64,000 nt of DNA from NCED01 sp035493955 (GTDB lineage Bacteria > Pseudomonadota > Alphaproteobacteria > Caulobacterales > Caulobacteraceae): positions 1-64,000 of the forward strand of contig DATJHI010000035.1 of the NCBI GenBank assembly GCA_035493955.1. The letters are read 5' to 3'. Position 1 is the first letter of the stretch, and each line of letters opens with the position of its first letter. Both the position numbers and the translations under genes were made by a program. The notes below the pieces were generated by a model. That model saw only the letters and a list, made by a program, of their open reading frames with translations. It was not told the DNA's origin and searched no databases. Of this stretch, positions 51,114 through 59,881 are shown piece after piece.

Positions 51114-51251
51114 CGTCCGTCTCCCGTTTTTGAACCGGTCTCGTCGGCCCGGCATTGAAACGACGAACGGGATCGTCGAAAGGCGACATCGTCCTGCAAA
51201 TTTTCCCGCGGTCGCGACGCAGGCGCGGATGCCGGGCGCACAGCCGCTAAC

Positions 51252-51268
51252 CCTTCCCCAGGGGAAGG
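51252..51268. repeat. Short palindromic repeat
   Basis: CCTTCCCC (51252-51259) and GGGGAAGG (51261-51268) are separated by one base. It lies in the gap between scoB and the DGPF gene, and shares its core with the palindrome at 42927. Confidence 0.45.
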
Positions 51269-51299
51269 ATCGGGCGGAGCGGGGGCCCCGGTTTTCGTC

Positions 51300-51950
51300 C
51301 TAGGCGAAGGCCGGCGCCTCGAACGCGGCCTCGGTGCGGGCGCGGACCTCATCGAGGGTGACGCCGGGGGCGGTTTCCAGCAGCCGCACGCCCTTGCCGC
51401 CCTTCTTGTCGATCTCGAACACGGCGATGTCGGTGATGACCATGTCGACCACGTGGGCGCCCGTCAGGGGCAGGGTGCAGGCCTTGAGGAACTTGGCCCC
51501 GCCGTTCTTGTCGTTGTGGTCCATGACCACGACGATCTTCTTGACCCCCGCCACCAGGTCCATCGCCCCGCCCATGCCCTTCACCATCTTGCCGGGAATG
51601 GTCCAGTTGGCCAGGTCGCCGTTCTCGGCCACCTGCATGGCGCCGAGGATGGCGAGGTCGATGTGGCCGCCGCGGATCATCGCGAAGGAGTCGGCCGAGG
51701 AGAAGAAGCTCGAGGTCGGCAAGGCGGTGACCGTCTGCTTGCCGGCGTTGATCAGGTCGGGATCGACCTCGTCGTCATAGGGGAACGGTCCGATCCCCAG
51801 CATGCCGTTCTCGCTCTGCAGCGTCACATGCACGCCGGCCGGCACATAGTTGGCCACCAGGGTCGGGATGCCGATGCCCAGGTTGACGTAGAAGCCGTCC
51901 TTCAGCTCCTTGGCCGCGCGGGCGGCCATCTCGTCTCGGGTCCAGGCCAT
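51300..51950 (-). CDS. scoB: 3-oxoacid CoA-transferase subunit B
   Basis: The 216 aa product begins WTRDEMAARAAKELKDGFYVNLGIGIPTLVANYVPAGV (in pieces) and contains the catalytic Glu in LQSENGMLGIGPFP, then RGGHIDLAILGAMQVAENGDLANW and MGGAMDLVAGVKKIVVVMDH. It moves CoA from succinyl-CoA to acetoacetate. It is downstream of scoA, one base apart, forming the usual A/B pair. Confidence 0.96.
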   Translation of the reverse strand: MAWTRDEMAARAAKELKDGFYVNLGIGIPTLVANYVPAGVHVTLQSENGMLGIGPFPYDDEVDPDLINAGKQTVTALPTSSFFSSADSFAMIRGGHIDLAILGAMQVAENGDLANWTIPGKMVKGMGGAMDLVAGVKKIVVVMDHNDKNGGAKFLKACTLPLTGAHVVDMVITDIAVFEIDKKGGKGVRLLETAPGVTLDEVRARTEAAFEAPAFA

Positions 51951-51951
51951 G

Positions 51952-52671
51952 TCAGACGGTCTCCGGTTGCGGACGCTGGCGGACGGTGCGCTGCTCGATG
52001 CGCTTCTCGTAGGCCGCGCCCTGGATCACCCGGTCAACGAAGATGCCGGGGGTGTGGATGTTGTCAGGGTCGAAGGTTCCGGCCGGAACGAGCTCTTCAA
52101 CTTCGGCGATGGTGATCTTGGCGGCGGTGGCCATGTTCGGATTGAAGTTCCGGGCGGTCTTCCGATAGATCAGATTGCCTTCCTCGTCGGCCTTCCAGGC
52201 CTTGACGATGGCGACGTCGGCGCGGAGCCAGCGCTCCATCACATAGGTCTCGCCCTCGAACTCGGCAGTGGGCTTGCCCTCGGCCACCACCGTGCCCACC
52301 CCGGTCTTGGTGTAGAACGCCGGGATGCCGGCGCCGCCGGCGCGGATCCGCTCGGCCAAGGTGCCCTGAGGCGTCAGCTCCAGCTCCAGCTTGCCCGACA
52401 GGTAGAGGTCGGCGAACAGCTTGTTCTCGCCGACGTAGGACGAGATCATTTTCCGGATCTGGCCGCTGTTCAGCAGCATCCAGAGGCCGAAGCCGTCGGC
52501 CCCGCAGTTGTTGGAGATCACCGTCAGGTCCTTGACCCCGGCGTGCATGATCGCGGGGATCAGGTTCTCCGGGTTGCCGGACAGGCCGAAACCGCCCGAC
52601 ATCAGGGTCATGCCGTCGAACAGCACGCCCTCGAGCGCCGCCGCCGCGTCGGGATAAACTTTACCGCTCAT
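51952..52671 (-). CDS. scoA: 3-oxoacid CoA-transferase subunit A
   Basis: The 239 aa product has the subunit A motifs LMSGGFGLSGNPENLIPA, TVISNNCGADGFGLWML, QGTLAERIRAGGAGIPAFYT and MERWLRADVAIVKAWKADEEGNLIYRKTARNFNP (in pieces). Together with scoB it forms the enzyme used to enter or leave ketone-body and polyhydroxybutyrate metabolism. It is the first gene of the pair, and its start follows a normal intergenic region. Confidence 0.96.
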   Translation of the reverse strand: MSGKVYPDAAAALEGVLFDGMTLMSGGFGLSGNPENLIPAIMHAGVKDLTVISNNCGADGFGLWMLLNSGQIRKMISSYVGENKLFADLYLSGKLELELTPQGTLAERIRAGGAGIPAFYTKTGVGTVVAEGKPTAEFEGETYVMERWLRADVAIVKAWKADEEGNLIYRKTARNFNPNMATAAKITIAEVEELVPAGTFDPDNIHTPGIFVDRVIQGAAYEKRIEQRTVRQRPQPETV

Positions 52672-52791
52672 CGACCGCCTTTAGGTGAGGCTGGATTGCC
52701 AATGGCTGCTGTCGCCTAGAACGGCGCCGATTTCAACCGCCGCCGCTCAAATCCTGGCGGCGCGTGGGCCGGAAACGCCCGGCCGCCGAGC

Positions 52792-54588
52792 CTATTCTCC
52801 GCGCTCCATCGCCGCCCGCGCGCGGCGCACCCGTCCCCCCAGGGCGTCCGGGCGGTTGAGCAGGGTGCGGTACTCGTCGCGCTTCTCGTGGATCGAGGCG
52901 ATGACGTAGCCCATGGGCACCCCCAGATCGACCAGCACCGCCTCGGAGAGCTGCAGGCTGGCCTCGATGGTCTCGGGCACCGCATTGGTGGCGCCCAGGG
53001 TGTAGAGCTTGGCGGCGTGGCGGGCGTCGCGGGCGCGGGCGACGATGACGGCCTCCGGGCGAAGCTGGCGGGCGGCGGCGACCACCGCCTCGGTCACCTC
53101 CGGCGCGTCCATGGTCACCACCACCGCCGGGGCGCTGATCAGTCCGCAGCGCTTCAACAGCTCGGCCTGGGAGGCGTCGCCGAAGAACACCTCGTGTCCG
53201 TCCTGGCGGCCGCGTTTCACCAGGCGGGGGCTTTGGTCGATGGCCACCCAGGCGATCTTGTGCCCCGTCAGCATCTCGCCCACCAGGCGGCCGACCCGGC
53301 CGAAGCCCACCACCAGCACCCGTGGCGGTCCGTCGGTCTGCGCTCCCTCGGGCGGGGCGTGTTCGGCTCCGTCGCGGTGGCGCGCGGCCCCCCCGCCGAT
53401 CCTGACCCCGATCGCCACCAGGGCGGGAATGGCGAACATGGTCAGGGTGGCGGCGATCAGCACCGTCTCCCCCGCCGCCGCCGGGACCAGGCGGGCGCCC
53501 ATGGCCTCGTTGATGACCACGAAGGCGAACTCCCCGCCCGCCGCCAGGGCCATGGCGGTCTCGAAGGATTCGGCCTTGGGCAGACGCATCAGCCGGGCGG
53601 CGGCGAACACCAGCACGGCCTTGATCGCGACCAGCCCCGCCGCGACTCCCAGGATCACCCACGGCCTCTGGGCCATCACCGAAAAGTCGAGGCCGATGCC
53701 CACCGAGACGAAGAACAGGCCGAGCAGAAGGCCCTTGAACGGCTCGACCCGCAGCTCGACCTCGTGGCGGAACTCGGTCTCGGCCAGCAGCAGGCCGGCG
53801 ACGAAGGCGCCCAGGGCCATGGACAGGCCCGACACCGCCGCGGTCAGGCTGGCGGCGATGACGATGAACAGGCTGGCGGCGATGAACAGCTCGTCCGAGC
53901 GGGTGCGGGCGACCGAGCGCATCATCGGCCGCAGCACCAGCCGCCCCGCCAGGACGATCAGGCCAAGGCCCGCGGCCGCCGGGATGAGCGACAACAGCGC
54001 CTTGGGGCTGAAGCCGCCGCCCCCACGGCCCAGGACCCCCAGGACGATCAGGATCGGCGCCACCGCCAGGTCCTGGAACAGCAGCGCCGAAAAGGCCGCG
54101 CGGCCCGCGGGGCGGTGGAGCCTGTGGTGCTCGCCCATGACCGGCAGGGCGACGGCCGTCGACGACAGGGCCAGTCCCGCGCCGACGGCCACGGCCGCCG
54201 CCGGCGGCAGGCGCAGGGCGAAGGCGGCCAGCCCCAGGGCCCCGGCGCACAGGGCCATCTGCAGGGCGCCCAGGCCGAACACCATCCGGCGCATCAGCCG
54301 CAGCCGCTCCCACGACAGCTCAAGCCCGATGGTGAACAGGAGGAAGGCGACCCCCAGCTCGGCCAGCTGGGCTACCTCGGCGGGCTTGGAGACGGTGAAA
54401 TAGGCCAGCCAGGGGACGGTCCCCGCCAGGGCGCCCAGGCCGAAGGGCCCCAGCGCCACGCCCGCGGCCAGGAACCCCAGGGTCGGACTGATCTTCAGGC
54501 GCTGGAACAGGGGCACCACGATCCCCGCCGTGGCGAGGAACAGCATCAGGTCCTTGTAGTCGCCGGGGGAAACGCCCGCGTGCTCCAT
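52792..54588 (-). CDS. CPA2 family cation:proton antiporter / KefB-type with C-terminal TrkA-N domain
   Basis: The 598 aa protein has about twelve transmembrane helices in residues 1-390 (LGFLAAGVALGPFGLG, FLLFTIGLELSWERLRLM, GLALSSTAVALPVM, LFFVSVGIGLDFSVM). A RCK/TrkA-N domain follows at about 410-540: RVLVVGFGRVGRLVGEMLTG, FFGDASQAELLKRCGL. This is the Kef-type architecture of glutathione-gated potassium efflux or of general K+/H+ exchange. The glutathione-binding region could not be checked. Monocistronic on the minus strand. Confidence 0.92.
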   Translation of the reverse strand: MEHAGVSPGDYKDLMLFLATAGIVVPLFQRLKISPTLGFLAAGVALGPFGLGALAGTVPWLAYFTVSKPAEVAQLAELGVAFLLFTIGLELSWERLRLMRRMVFGLGALQMALCAGALGLAAFALRLPPAAAVAVGAGLALSSTAVALPVMGEHHRLHRPAGRAAFSALLFQDLAVAPILIVLGVLGRGGGGFSPKALLSLIPAAAGLGLIVLAGRLVLRPMMRSVARTRSDELFIAASLFIVIAASLTAAVSGLSMALGAFVAGLLLAETEFRHEVELRVEPFKGLLLGLFFVSVGIGLDFSVMAQRPWVILGVAAGLVAIKAVLVFAAARLMRLPKAESFETAMALAAGGEFAFVVINEAMGARLVPAAAGETVLIAATLTMFAIPALVAIGVRIGGGAARHRDGAEHAPPEGAQTDGPPRVLVVGFGRVGRLVGEMLTGHKIAWVAIDQSPRLVKRGRQDGHEVFFGDASQAELLKRCGLISAPAVVVTMDAPEVTEAVVAAARQLRPEAVIVARARDARHAAKLYTLGATNAVPETIEASLQLSEAVLVDLGVPMGYVIASIHEKRDEYRTLLNRPDALGGRVRRARAAMERGE

Positions 54589-54662
54589 TCGTGCTCCGAT
54601 CCGGTTGAAGCGTCAGGGTCCCGGATCGACGACGGCGGCGCAACCCCTAGTCGGCGCGGAAA

Positions 54663-55649
54663 TCAGTCCGCGGCCGCGACATAGGCCGAGAGCGGGGTCT
54701 GCGGACGGCCGCCGTAGTGGCTGATGATCTCGGCCGCGGCCAGGGCGCCCAATCGGCCGCACTCGGCCAGCGGCAGGTCCTGGGTCAGGCCGTGCAGGAA
54801 GCCGGCGGCGAACAGGTCGCCGGCGCCGGTGGTGTCGACGACGCGCTCGACCGGGGCGGCCGCGACGCGCACGGTCTGGTCGCCGGAGACGATCACCGCG
54901 CCTTTCGCGCCGCAGGTCGCCGCGGTCAGGGGCACGCGGCCCCGGGCGCTTTCGAGGGCGGCTTCGAAATCCTCGGTCTCGAACAGGGCGCACAGCTCGG
55001 CCTCGTTGGCGAACAGCACGTCGACGGTCCGGATCAGCTCGAGGAAGGCGGTCCGGTGGCGGTGCACGCAGAACGAATCCGACAGGGACAGGGCCACCTT
55101 GCGCTCCGAGGCCCGGGCGATGGCGGCCGCCTTGCGGAACGCCTCCTGGGCGTGGGGCGGATCGTAGAGATAGCCCTCCAGGTAGGTGATCTTGGCCGAG
55201 GAAACCATTTCAATGTCAATATCTTCCGGCGTCAGGTTCACGCAGGCGCCGAGGAAGGTGTTCATGGTTCGCTGGGCGTCCGGTGTGACCAGGATCAGGC
55301 AGCGCGCCGTGGCCGGTCCCGCCGCGGCCGAGGGGGTCGGGAAGGCGATGCCCGCGGCGGTGATGTCGTGGCGGAAGACATGGCCGAGCTGGTCGTCGCG
55401 CACCTTGCCGATATAGCCGCACCGCGCGCCCAGCGAGGCCAGCCCGGCGATGGTGTTGCCGGCCGATCCCCCGGACAGCTCCATGGCCGGTCCCATGGCG
55501 GCGTAGATCGCCTCGGCCTGGTCCTCGTCGATCAGGGCCATCGCGCCCTTGGTCATGGCGTGGCGGGCCAGGAAGGCGTCGTCGGTGTCGTCGATGATGT
55601 CGACGATCGCATTGCCGATGCCGACGACGTCGAGGGTAGGGGCGGTCAT
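54663..55649 (-). CDS. Adenosine kinase (PfkB family)
   Basis: The 328 aa protein has PfkB motif 1 (MELSGGSAGNTIAGLASLGARCGYIGKVRDD in pieces) and motif 2 (VDTTGAGDLFAAGFLHGL), with the catalytic Asp in GAGD. The opening LDVVGIGNAIVDIIDDTDD is typical of the adenosine kinase branch in Alphaproteobacteria. It converts adenosine to AMP. Close to metK, it would remove adenosine made from S-adenosylhomocysteine in the methyl cycle. Confidence 0.92.
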   Translation of the reverse strand: MTAPTLDVVGIGNAIVDIIDDTDDAFLARHAMTKGAMALIDEDQAEAIYAAMGPAMELSGGSAGNTIAGLASLGARCGYIGKVRDDQLGHVFRHDITAAGIAFPTPSAAAGPATARCLILVTPDAQRTMNTFLGACVNLTPEDIDIEMVSSAKITYLEGYLYDPPHAQEAFRKAAAIARASERKVALSLSDSFCVHRHRTAFLELIRTVDVLFANEAELCALFETEDFEAALESARGRVPLTAATCGAKGAVIVSGDQTVRVAAAPVERVVDTTGAGDLFAAGFLHGLTQDLPLAECGRLGALAAAEIISHYGGRPQTPLSAYVAAAD

Positions 55650-55667
55650 GGCGGTCTCCTAAAAAGG

Positions 55668-55818
55668 CCTTCTCCCCTTGCGGGAGAAGGTGGCCCCGAA
55701 GGGGTCGGATGAGGGGTCGCGCCGCCTCATCCGGTTAGCTCGGTTCATCATGAGGCGGCCGTCGCGCAACCCCTCATCCGTCGGCTACGCCGACACCTTC
55801 TCCCGCAAGGGGAGAAGG
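55668..55818. repeat. Long imperfect palindrome (about 150 bp) between metK and adenosine kinase
   Basis: The 25-base arms CCTTCTCCCC...GGAGAAGGTG (55668-55692) and CACCTTCTCC...GGGGAGAAGG (55794-55818) are exact inverted copies, each itself a hairpin. Inside, GGATGAGGGGT and ACCCCTCATCC plus GCCGCCTCAT and ATGAGGCGGC repeat the symmetry. Such units could fold as a large cruciform or act as a REP-type element. Confidence 0.85.
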
Positions 55819-55829
55819 AGCTTCGCGCG

Positions 55830-56996
55830 TTAGGCCAGCCGCTTCAGTTCGTCGACGAGGTCGGTCTTCTCCCAGGAGAAGCCGCCGTCCGCGTCCGGGG
55901 TGCGGCCGAAGTGGCCGTAGGCGGCGGTGCGGGCGTAGATCGGCCGGTTCAGCTTCAGGTGCTCGCGGATGGCCCGCGGGGTGGCGCCGCCGACCATCTC
56001 GGGAAGCAGCTTCTCCAGCCTGGCCGGGTCGACGTGGCCGCTGTCGTGCAGGTCGACGTAGAAGGACAGGGGCTTGGCCACGCCGATGGCGTAGCTGATC
56101 TGGATGGTGCAGCGCTCGGACAGGCCCGCGGCCACCACGTTCTTGGCCAGGTAGCGGCAGATGTAGGCGGCCGACCGGTCGACCTTGGTCGGGTCCTTGC
56201 CGGAGAAGGCCCCGCCGCCGTGGGGGGCGGCCCCGCCGTAGGTGTCGACGATGATCTTGCGCCCCGTGAGGCCGCAGTCCCCGTCCGGCCCGCCGATGAC
56301 GAAATTGCCGGTCGGGTTGACGTGCCATTCGGTGGAGGCGTCCACCAGGCCCTCGGGGAAGACCTTCAGGATGTAGGGACGGACGATCGCCTCGATGTCC
56401 TTGGGGCTCAGCCCCTCCTTGTGCTGGGTCGACAGCACGATGGAGGTGACCTTGGTCGGCTTGTCGTTCTCGTAGAGCAGGGTGACCTGGCTCTTGGCGT
56501 CGGGCTCCAGCCCCGGCTCCTGGCCGGAATGGCGCACCTCGGCCAGGCGCTTCAGGATGTTGTGCGAGTACTGCAGCGTGGCCGGCATCAGCTCGGGCGT
56601 GTCGATGGTGGCGTAGCCGAACATGATGCCCTGGTCGCCGGCGCCCTCGTCCTTGTTGCCGGTGGAGTCGACGCCCATGGCGATGTCGGCCGACTGGGCG
56701 TGCAGGTAGTTGGCGAACTCGGCGCTCTTCCAGTGGAAGCCCTCCTGTTCGTAGCCGATGTCCTTGACCGCGGCGCGGACCTTGTCTTCCAGACCGGCCT
56801 GGGCGGAGGCCGGCCCGCGCACCTCGCCGGCGATGACGATGCGCTGGGTGGTCACCAGGGTTTCGCAGGCGACCCGGGCGTAGGGGTCCGCGCCCAGGAA
56901 GGCGTCGACGACGGTGTCGGAGATGCGGTCGGCCACCTTGTCGGGGTGGCCTTCGGACACGCTCTCGCTGGTGAACAGGTATTTGTCTCTACGCAC
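55830..56996 (-). CDS. metK: S-adenosylmethionine synthetase
   Basis: GTG 56996 begins MRRDKYLFTSESVSEGHPDKVADRISD (in pieces), with GAGGGG upstream. The 388 aa protein has the conserved GHPDK loop, AGDQGIMFGYA, the P-loop-like GGGAFSGKDPTKVDRSAAY and HFGRTP. It makes SAM from methionine and ATP. It is downstream of a SAM-dependent methyltransferase gene by 27 bases and probably cotranscribed. No SAM riboswitch is possible in that short gap. Confidence 0.97.
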   Translation of the reverse strand: MRRDKYLFTSESVSEGHPDKVADRISDTVVDAFLGADPYARVACETLVTTQRIVIAGEVRGPASAQAGLEDKVRAAVKDIGYEQEGFHWKSAEFANYLHAQSADIAMGVDSTGNKDEGAGDQGIMFGYATIDTPELMPATLQYSHNILKRLAEVRHSGQEPGLEPDAKSQVTLLYENDKPTKVTSIVLSTQHKEGLSPKDIEAIVRPYILKVFPEGLVDASTEWHVNPTGNFVIGGPDGDCGLTGRKIIVDTYGGAAPHGGGAFSGKDPTKVDRSAAYICRYLAKNVVAAGLSERCTIQISYAIGVAKPLSFYVDLHDSGHVDPARLEKLLPEMVGGATPRAIREHLKLNRPIYARTAAYGHFGRTPDADGGFSWEKTDLVDELKRLA

Positions 56997-57022
56997 GTCG
57001 CGATCCCCTCTTGGGCTTCGGT

Positions 57023-58396
57023 TTAGAGATCCCGCTTGCGCGAGATGGTGAAAGATTCGTCCCAGAACCACAGGCCGCCGTGCGCCTTCAGCACGTCCTC
57101 GGTGGCCTTGAGGTATCCGTCGCCGCCCATGGCCTCGGACAGGCGGTGGTCCTCGATCTGGGCGTTGTAGGTGGCTGCGTTCCAGGCTGCAAACAGGGTC
57201 GAGGTCCCGATGGCGCCCTCGGTGTCGACCTCGCCTGGAAGCATATGCATCCGGTGCTTGAACAGGGCTTTCGCGTCGGAGGCGGTCGAAAAGGTATACA
57301 AACGCGCCCGCGAGCCCAGTTCGGCCTTGGTGGCGCGCAGCAGGTCGTGCCGGCTGGTGATGAAGGGGTCCTCGTCCGGCCAAACGCGCCGGACGATCTC
57401 CATGCCCGGATCGCCGCCGCAGGAGTGGATGCCGACCAGGCGGCCGCCGGGAGCCAGGGCCCGGGCCAGGGGCGCGATCACCCGCCTGGCCTTGAAGTCG
57501 GTGGAGGCCCGCGCCCGATAGGGCTGGGAGGCGATGACCAGGTCGTAGTCGGCCCGGACGCTGCCGCGGCGGGGGATCACCTGGTCGAGCAGGAAGCGGC
57601 AATCCTCGCGGTAGATCACCAGCACCGCCGGCTTCTCATAGATCGGGTTGCCGCTGGTCGGGGAGATCCTGGCCCGCCAGGTGTCGGACAGGAAAGGCTC
57701 CAGCTCGCCGATCTGGCGGTCGAACTCCGCCGAGGTGGAGCCCTGCAGCACCAGCTCGCGCCAGACCAGTCTTTCGGCCGCCGCCAGCTTCTGCGGGGCC
57801 AGCCAGGGGGCCTCGGCGTAGTGCATGTTGGTCATCACCAGCACCGTCGCCGGGTGTTCCTGGAAGCGGTCGGCCATCTTCTCCAGGGCCAGGCGCACGT
57901 CCTCCAGGCTGATCTCCTTGCCGACCAGATAGAGTGGGGTCTTCTCGTACAGGTGGTGCAGGGTGCGCATGACCCGCGCCAGCACGGTGCCGTCGCCGAC
58001 GCCGGCGTCGAACAGCCGGATCGCGGGGGGCGTGGGCGACAGGGTGGCGAGCTCCTGCTCGACCCGCTTGGCCACCTCCTGCTTCTCGCTGCAGGTATTG
58101 ACGAACAACAGGTATTTCTGCCGGTTCTCGTAGAACCTGAAGGCCCCGACCGGTCCCTGCGAAGCCGCAGCGGCGCGGACGGGGGGCAGGGGCTCGGGCG
58201 GCGCCTCGGGGGCGGGGCCCTGGGCCTCGATGAAGGCGCGGACCCGGTCGGCCGTGTCGGGGGTGGCCCGGCCGCCCGAACGCAACCGGCCGACGAACTT
58301 TCCGTCGTTGACCGCCAGCCGTCCAAAGGTGCTTTCGGCCATGCCGACGCGGCGGCAATAGCGGGTCACGTCTTGAAGGAGGGCCTCGGCGTCCAC
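57023..58396 (-). CDS. SAM-dependent methyltransferase with N-terminal helix-turn-helix
   Basis: GTG 58396 gives 457 aa. Residues 12-60 look like a HTH (YCRRVGMAESTFGRLAVNDGKFVGRLRSGGR in pieces, lambda-repressor-like), then a Pro-rich linker. SAM-binding motif I is LFDAGVGDGTVLA (about 129-140), later LVIASQPYRARAS and LAPGGRLVGIHSCGGDPG. The rest is close to no known target-specificity region. The combination of a DNA-binding domain and a methyltransferase fold upstream of metK suggests a regulatory or DNA/RNA modifying role, but this is inference. The start is uncertain. Confidence 0.75.
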   Translation of the reverse strand: MDAEALLQDVTRYCRRVGMAESTFGRLAVNDGKFVGRLRSGGRATPDTADRVRAFIEAQGPAPEAPPEPLPPVRAAAASQGPVGAFRFYENRQKYLLFVNTCSEKQEVAKRVEQELATLSPTPPAIRLFDAGVGDGTVLARVMRTLHHLYEKTPLYLVGKEISLEDVRLALEKMADRFQEHPATVLVMTNMHYAEAPWLAPQKLAAAERLVWRELVLQGSTSAEFDRQIGELEPFLSDTWRARISPTSGNPIYEKPAVLVIYREDCRFLLDQVIPRRGSVRADYDLVIASQPYRARASTDFKARRVIAPLARALAPGGRLVGIHSCGGDPGMEIVRRVWPDEDPFITSRHDLLRATKAELGSRARLYTFSTASDAKALFKHRMHMLPGEVDTEGAIGTSTLFAAWNAATYNAQIEDHRLSEAMGGDGYLKATEDVLKAHGGLWFWDESFTISRKRDL

Positions 58397-58486
58397 CCTC
58401 GGCTCATAGCCCGGATTTTGCCCACTTGCCAAGCGTGGGATGGAAGTGGGACGAATCTCACGTACGCCCTCGGGGCCGGCCGTGCT

Positions 58487-59881
58487 ATGGCCCCGCCCAT
58501 GGGTCTGGCCGCTGACATAGCCCCCCTTCGGGCCGCAGGTTGGGACGCCCTGGCGATGGTCGCGGCGCCCTGGCGCGAACCCACGGCGGTCGCCGCCGCC
58601 TTCGCCGAGACCCCCTACGCCATAGCCTTCCTGTCGGACGGTTCGGCGGACGCCCGCTGGTCCTATTTCGCCCAGGCGCCCGAGGCCGTCGCTGTCGTGG
58701 GGCCCCATGACACCCTCGATCCCTTCGCCGCCGCGGCGGCGCTGCTGGGTCCGGCCCGCCCTCCCCATGCCGACGCGCCGCCATTCCAGGGCGGACTGGC
58801 GGGCCTGGTCTCCTACGAGGCGGGCCTGCGTCGCGAACCGAGCGTCCGGGCCGGCCACTCGGACTGGCCCGACCTGGCCGCCGGCCTCTATCCTGCCCTG
58901 CTCGCCTTCGATCATCACCGCCGCCGTGTCGTCGCCCTGGGCCGGGGCGCGACCGAGCCGCAGGCGCAGGCGCGGGCGCGCCGGGCGCTCGCCTGGCTGG
59001 AGGCGCCGCCGCCGGGATCCCGCCCCAACCGCCTCGCCGAGGGGTTCGCGCCCCTGACCGCGGCCTCCGCCTATCGGTCGGCGGTGGCCGAGGCGACCCG
59101 GCGCATCGAGGCCGGGGAGATCTTCCAGGCCAACATCGCCCGCGCCTGGGGCGGCCGGCTGGCGGCCGGCGTCCGGCCCTTCGACCTGATCGCGGCGCTG
59201 ACGGTGCAGAGCCCGGCGCCCTTCGCCGCCTATCTCAGGTTGCCGGACCGGGCCGTGGCGTCCAATTCGCCCGAGCGCTTCTTGTCGGTCGACGCGGGCG
59301 GCCGGGTCCAGACCCGGCCGATCAAGGGCACCCGTCCCCGCGACGCCGACCCCGTCCGCGACGCCGCCCTGGCCGCTGAACTCGCCGCCAGTCCCAAGGA
59401 CCGGGCCGAGAACCTGATGATCGTCGACCTGATGCGCAACGACCTGGCCCGGGTCTGCGTCCCCGGTTCGGTCGCCGCGCCCGAACTGTTCCGGTTGGAA
59501 AGCTTCGCCAACGTCCATCACCTGACCTCCACCGTGACCGGCCGGTTGAACCCCGGCGCCACGGGGCTCGACCTGATGGCGGCGGCGTTCCCGCCCGGCT
59601 CGATCACCGGCGCGCCCAAGGTCCAGGCCATGCGGGTGATCGCGGGGCTGGAGGGGCCGCGCGGACCCTATTGCGGCTCGATGTTCTGGGCCGGCTTCGA
59701 CGGCGCCTTCGATTCCAGCGTGCTGATCCGCACGGCCGCCCTGGTGGCGGACGCCGGCGGCTGGCGGTTCGAGGCCCGCGCGGGGGCCGGCATCGTCGCC
59801 GACAGCGATCCCGTCCTGGAAGACCGGGAGACCGAGGCCAAGATCGGCGCCCTGGCGCGCGCCTTCGGAGGCGCGGCCTGA
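58487..59881 (+). CDS. pabB: Aminodeoxychorismate synthase component I
   Basis: The 464 aa product (start ATG 58487; ATG 58499 is equally possible) shows the chorismate-binding core: EIFQANIARAWGGRL, NSPERFLSVDAGGRVQTRPIKGTRPR, ENLMIVDLMRNDLARVC and FPPGSITGAPKVQAMRVI, with SMFWAGFDGAFDSSVLIR at the end. With an amidotransferase it makes 4-amino-4-deoxychorismate for folate. pabC overlaps its stop. It diverges from the HTH-methyltransferase gene. Confidence 0.94.
   Translation: MAPPMGLAADIAPLRAAGWDALAMVAAPWREPTAVAAAFAETPYAIAFLSDGSADARWSYFAQAPEAVAVVGPHDTLDPFAAAAALLGPARPPHADAPPFQGGLAGLVSYEAGLRREPSVRAGHSDWPDLAAGLYPALLAFDHHRRRVVALGRGATEPQAQARARRALAWLEAPPPGSRPNRLAEGFAPLTAASAYRSAVAEATRRIEAGEIFQANIARAWGGRLAAGVRPFDLIAALTVQSPAPFAAYLRLPDRAVASNSPERFLSVDAGGRVQTRPIKGTRPRDADPVRDAALAAELAASPKDRAENLMIVDLMRNDLARVCVPGSVAAPELFRLESFANVHHLTSTVTGRLNPGATGLDLMAAAFPPGSITGAPKVQAMRVIAGLEGPRGPYCGSMFWAGFDGAFDSSVLIRTAALVADAGGWRFEARAGAGIVADSDPVLEDRETEAKIGALARAFGGAA

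Noticed and set aside
56997..57022. SAM riboswitch in front of metK
   Set aside because: Only about 26 bases separate metK from the upstream gene, too short for any known SAM riboswitch class.
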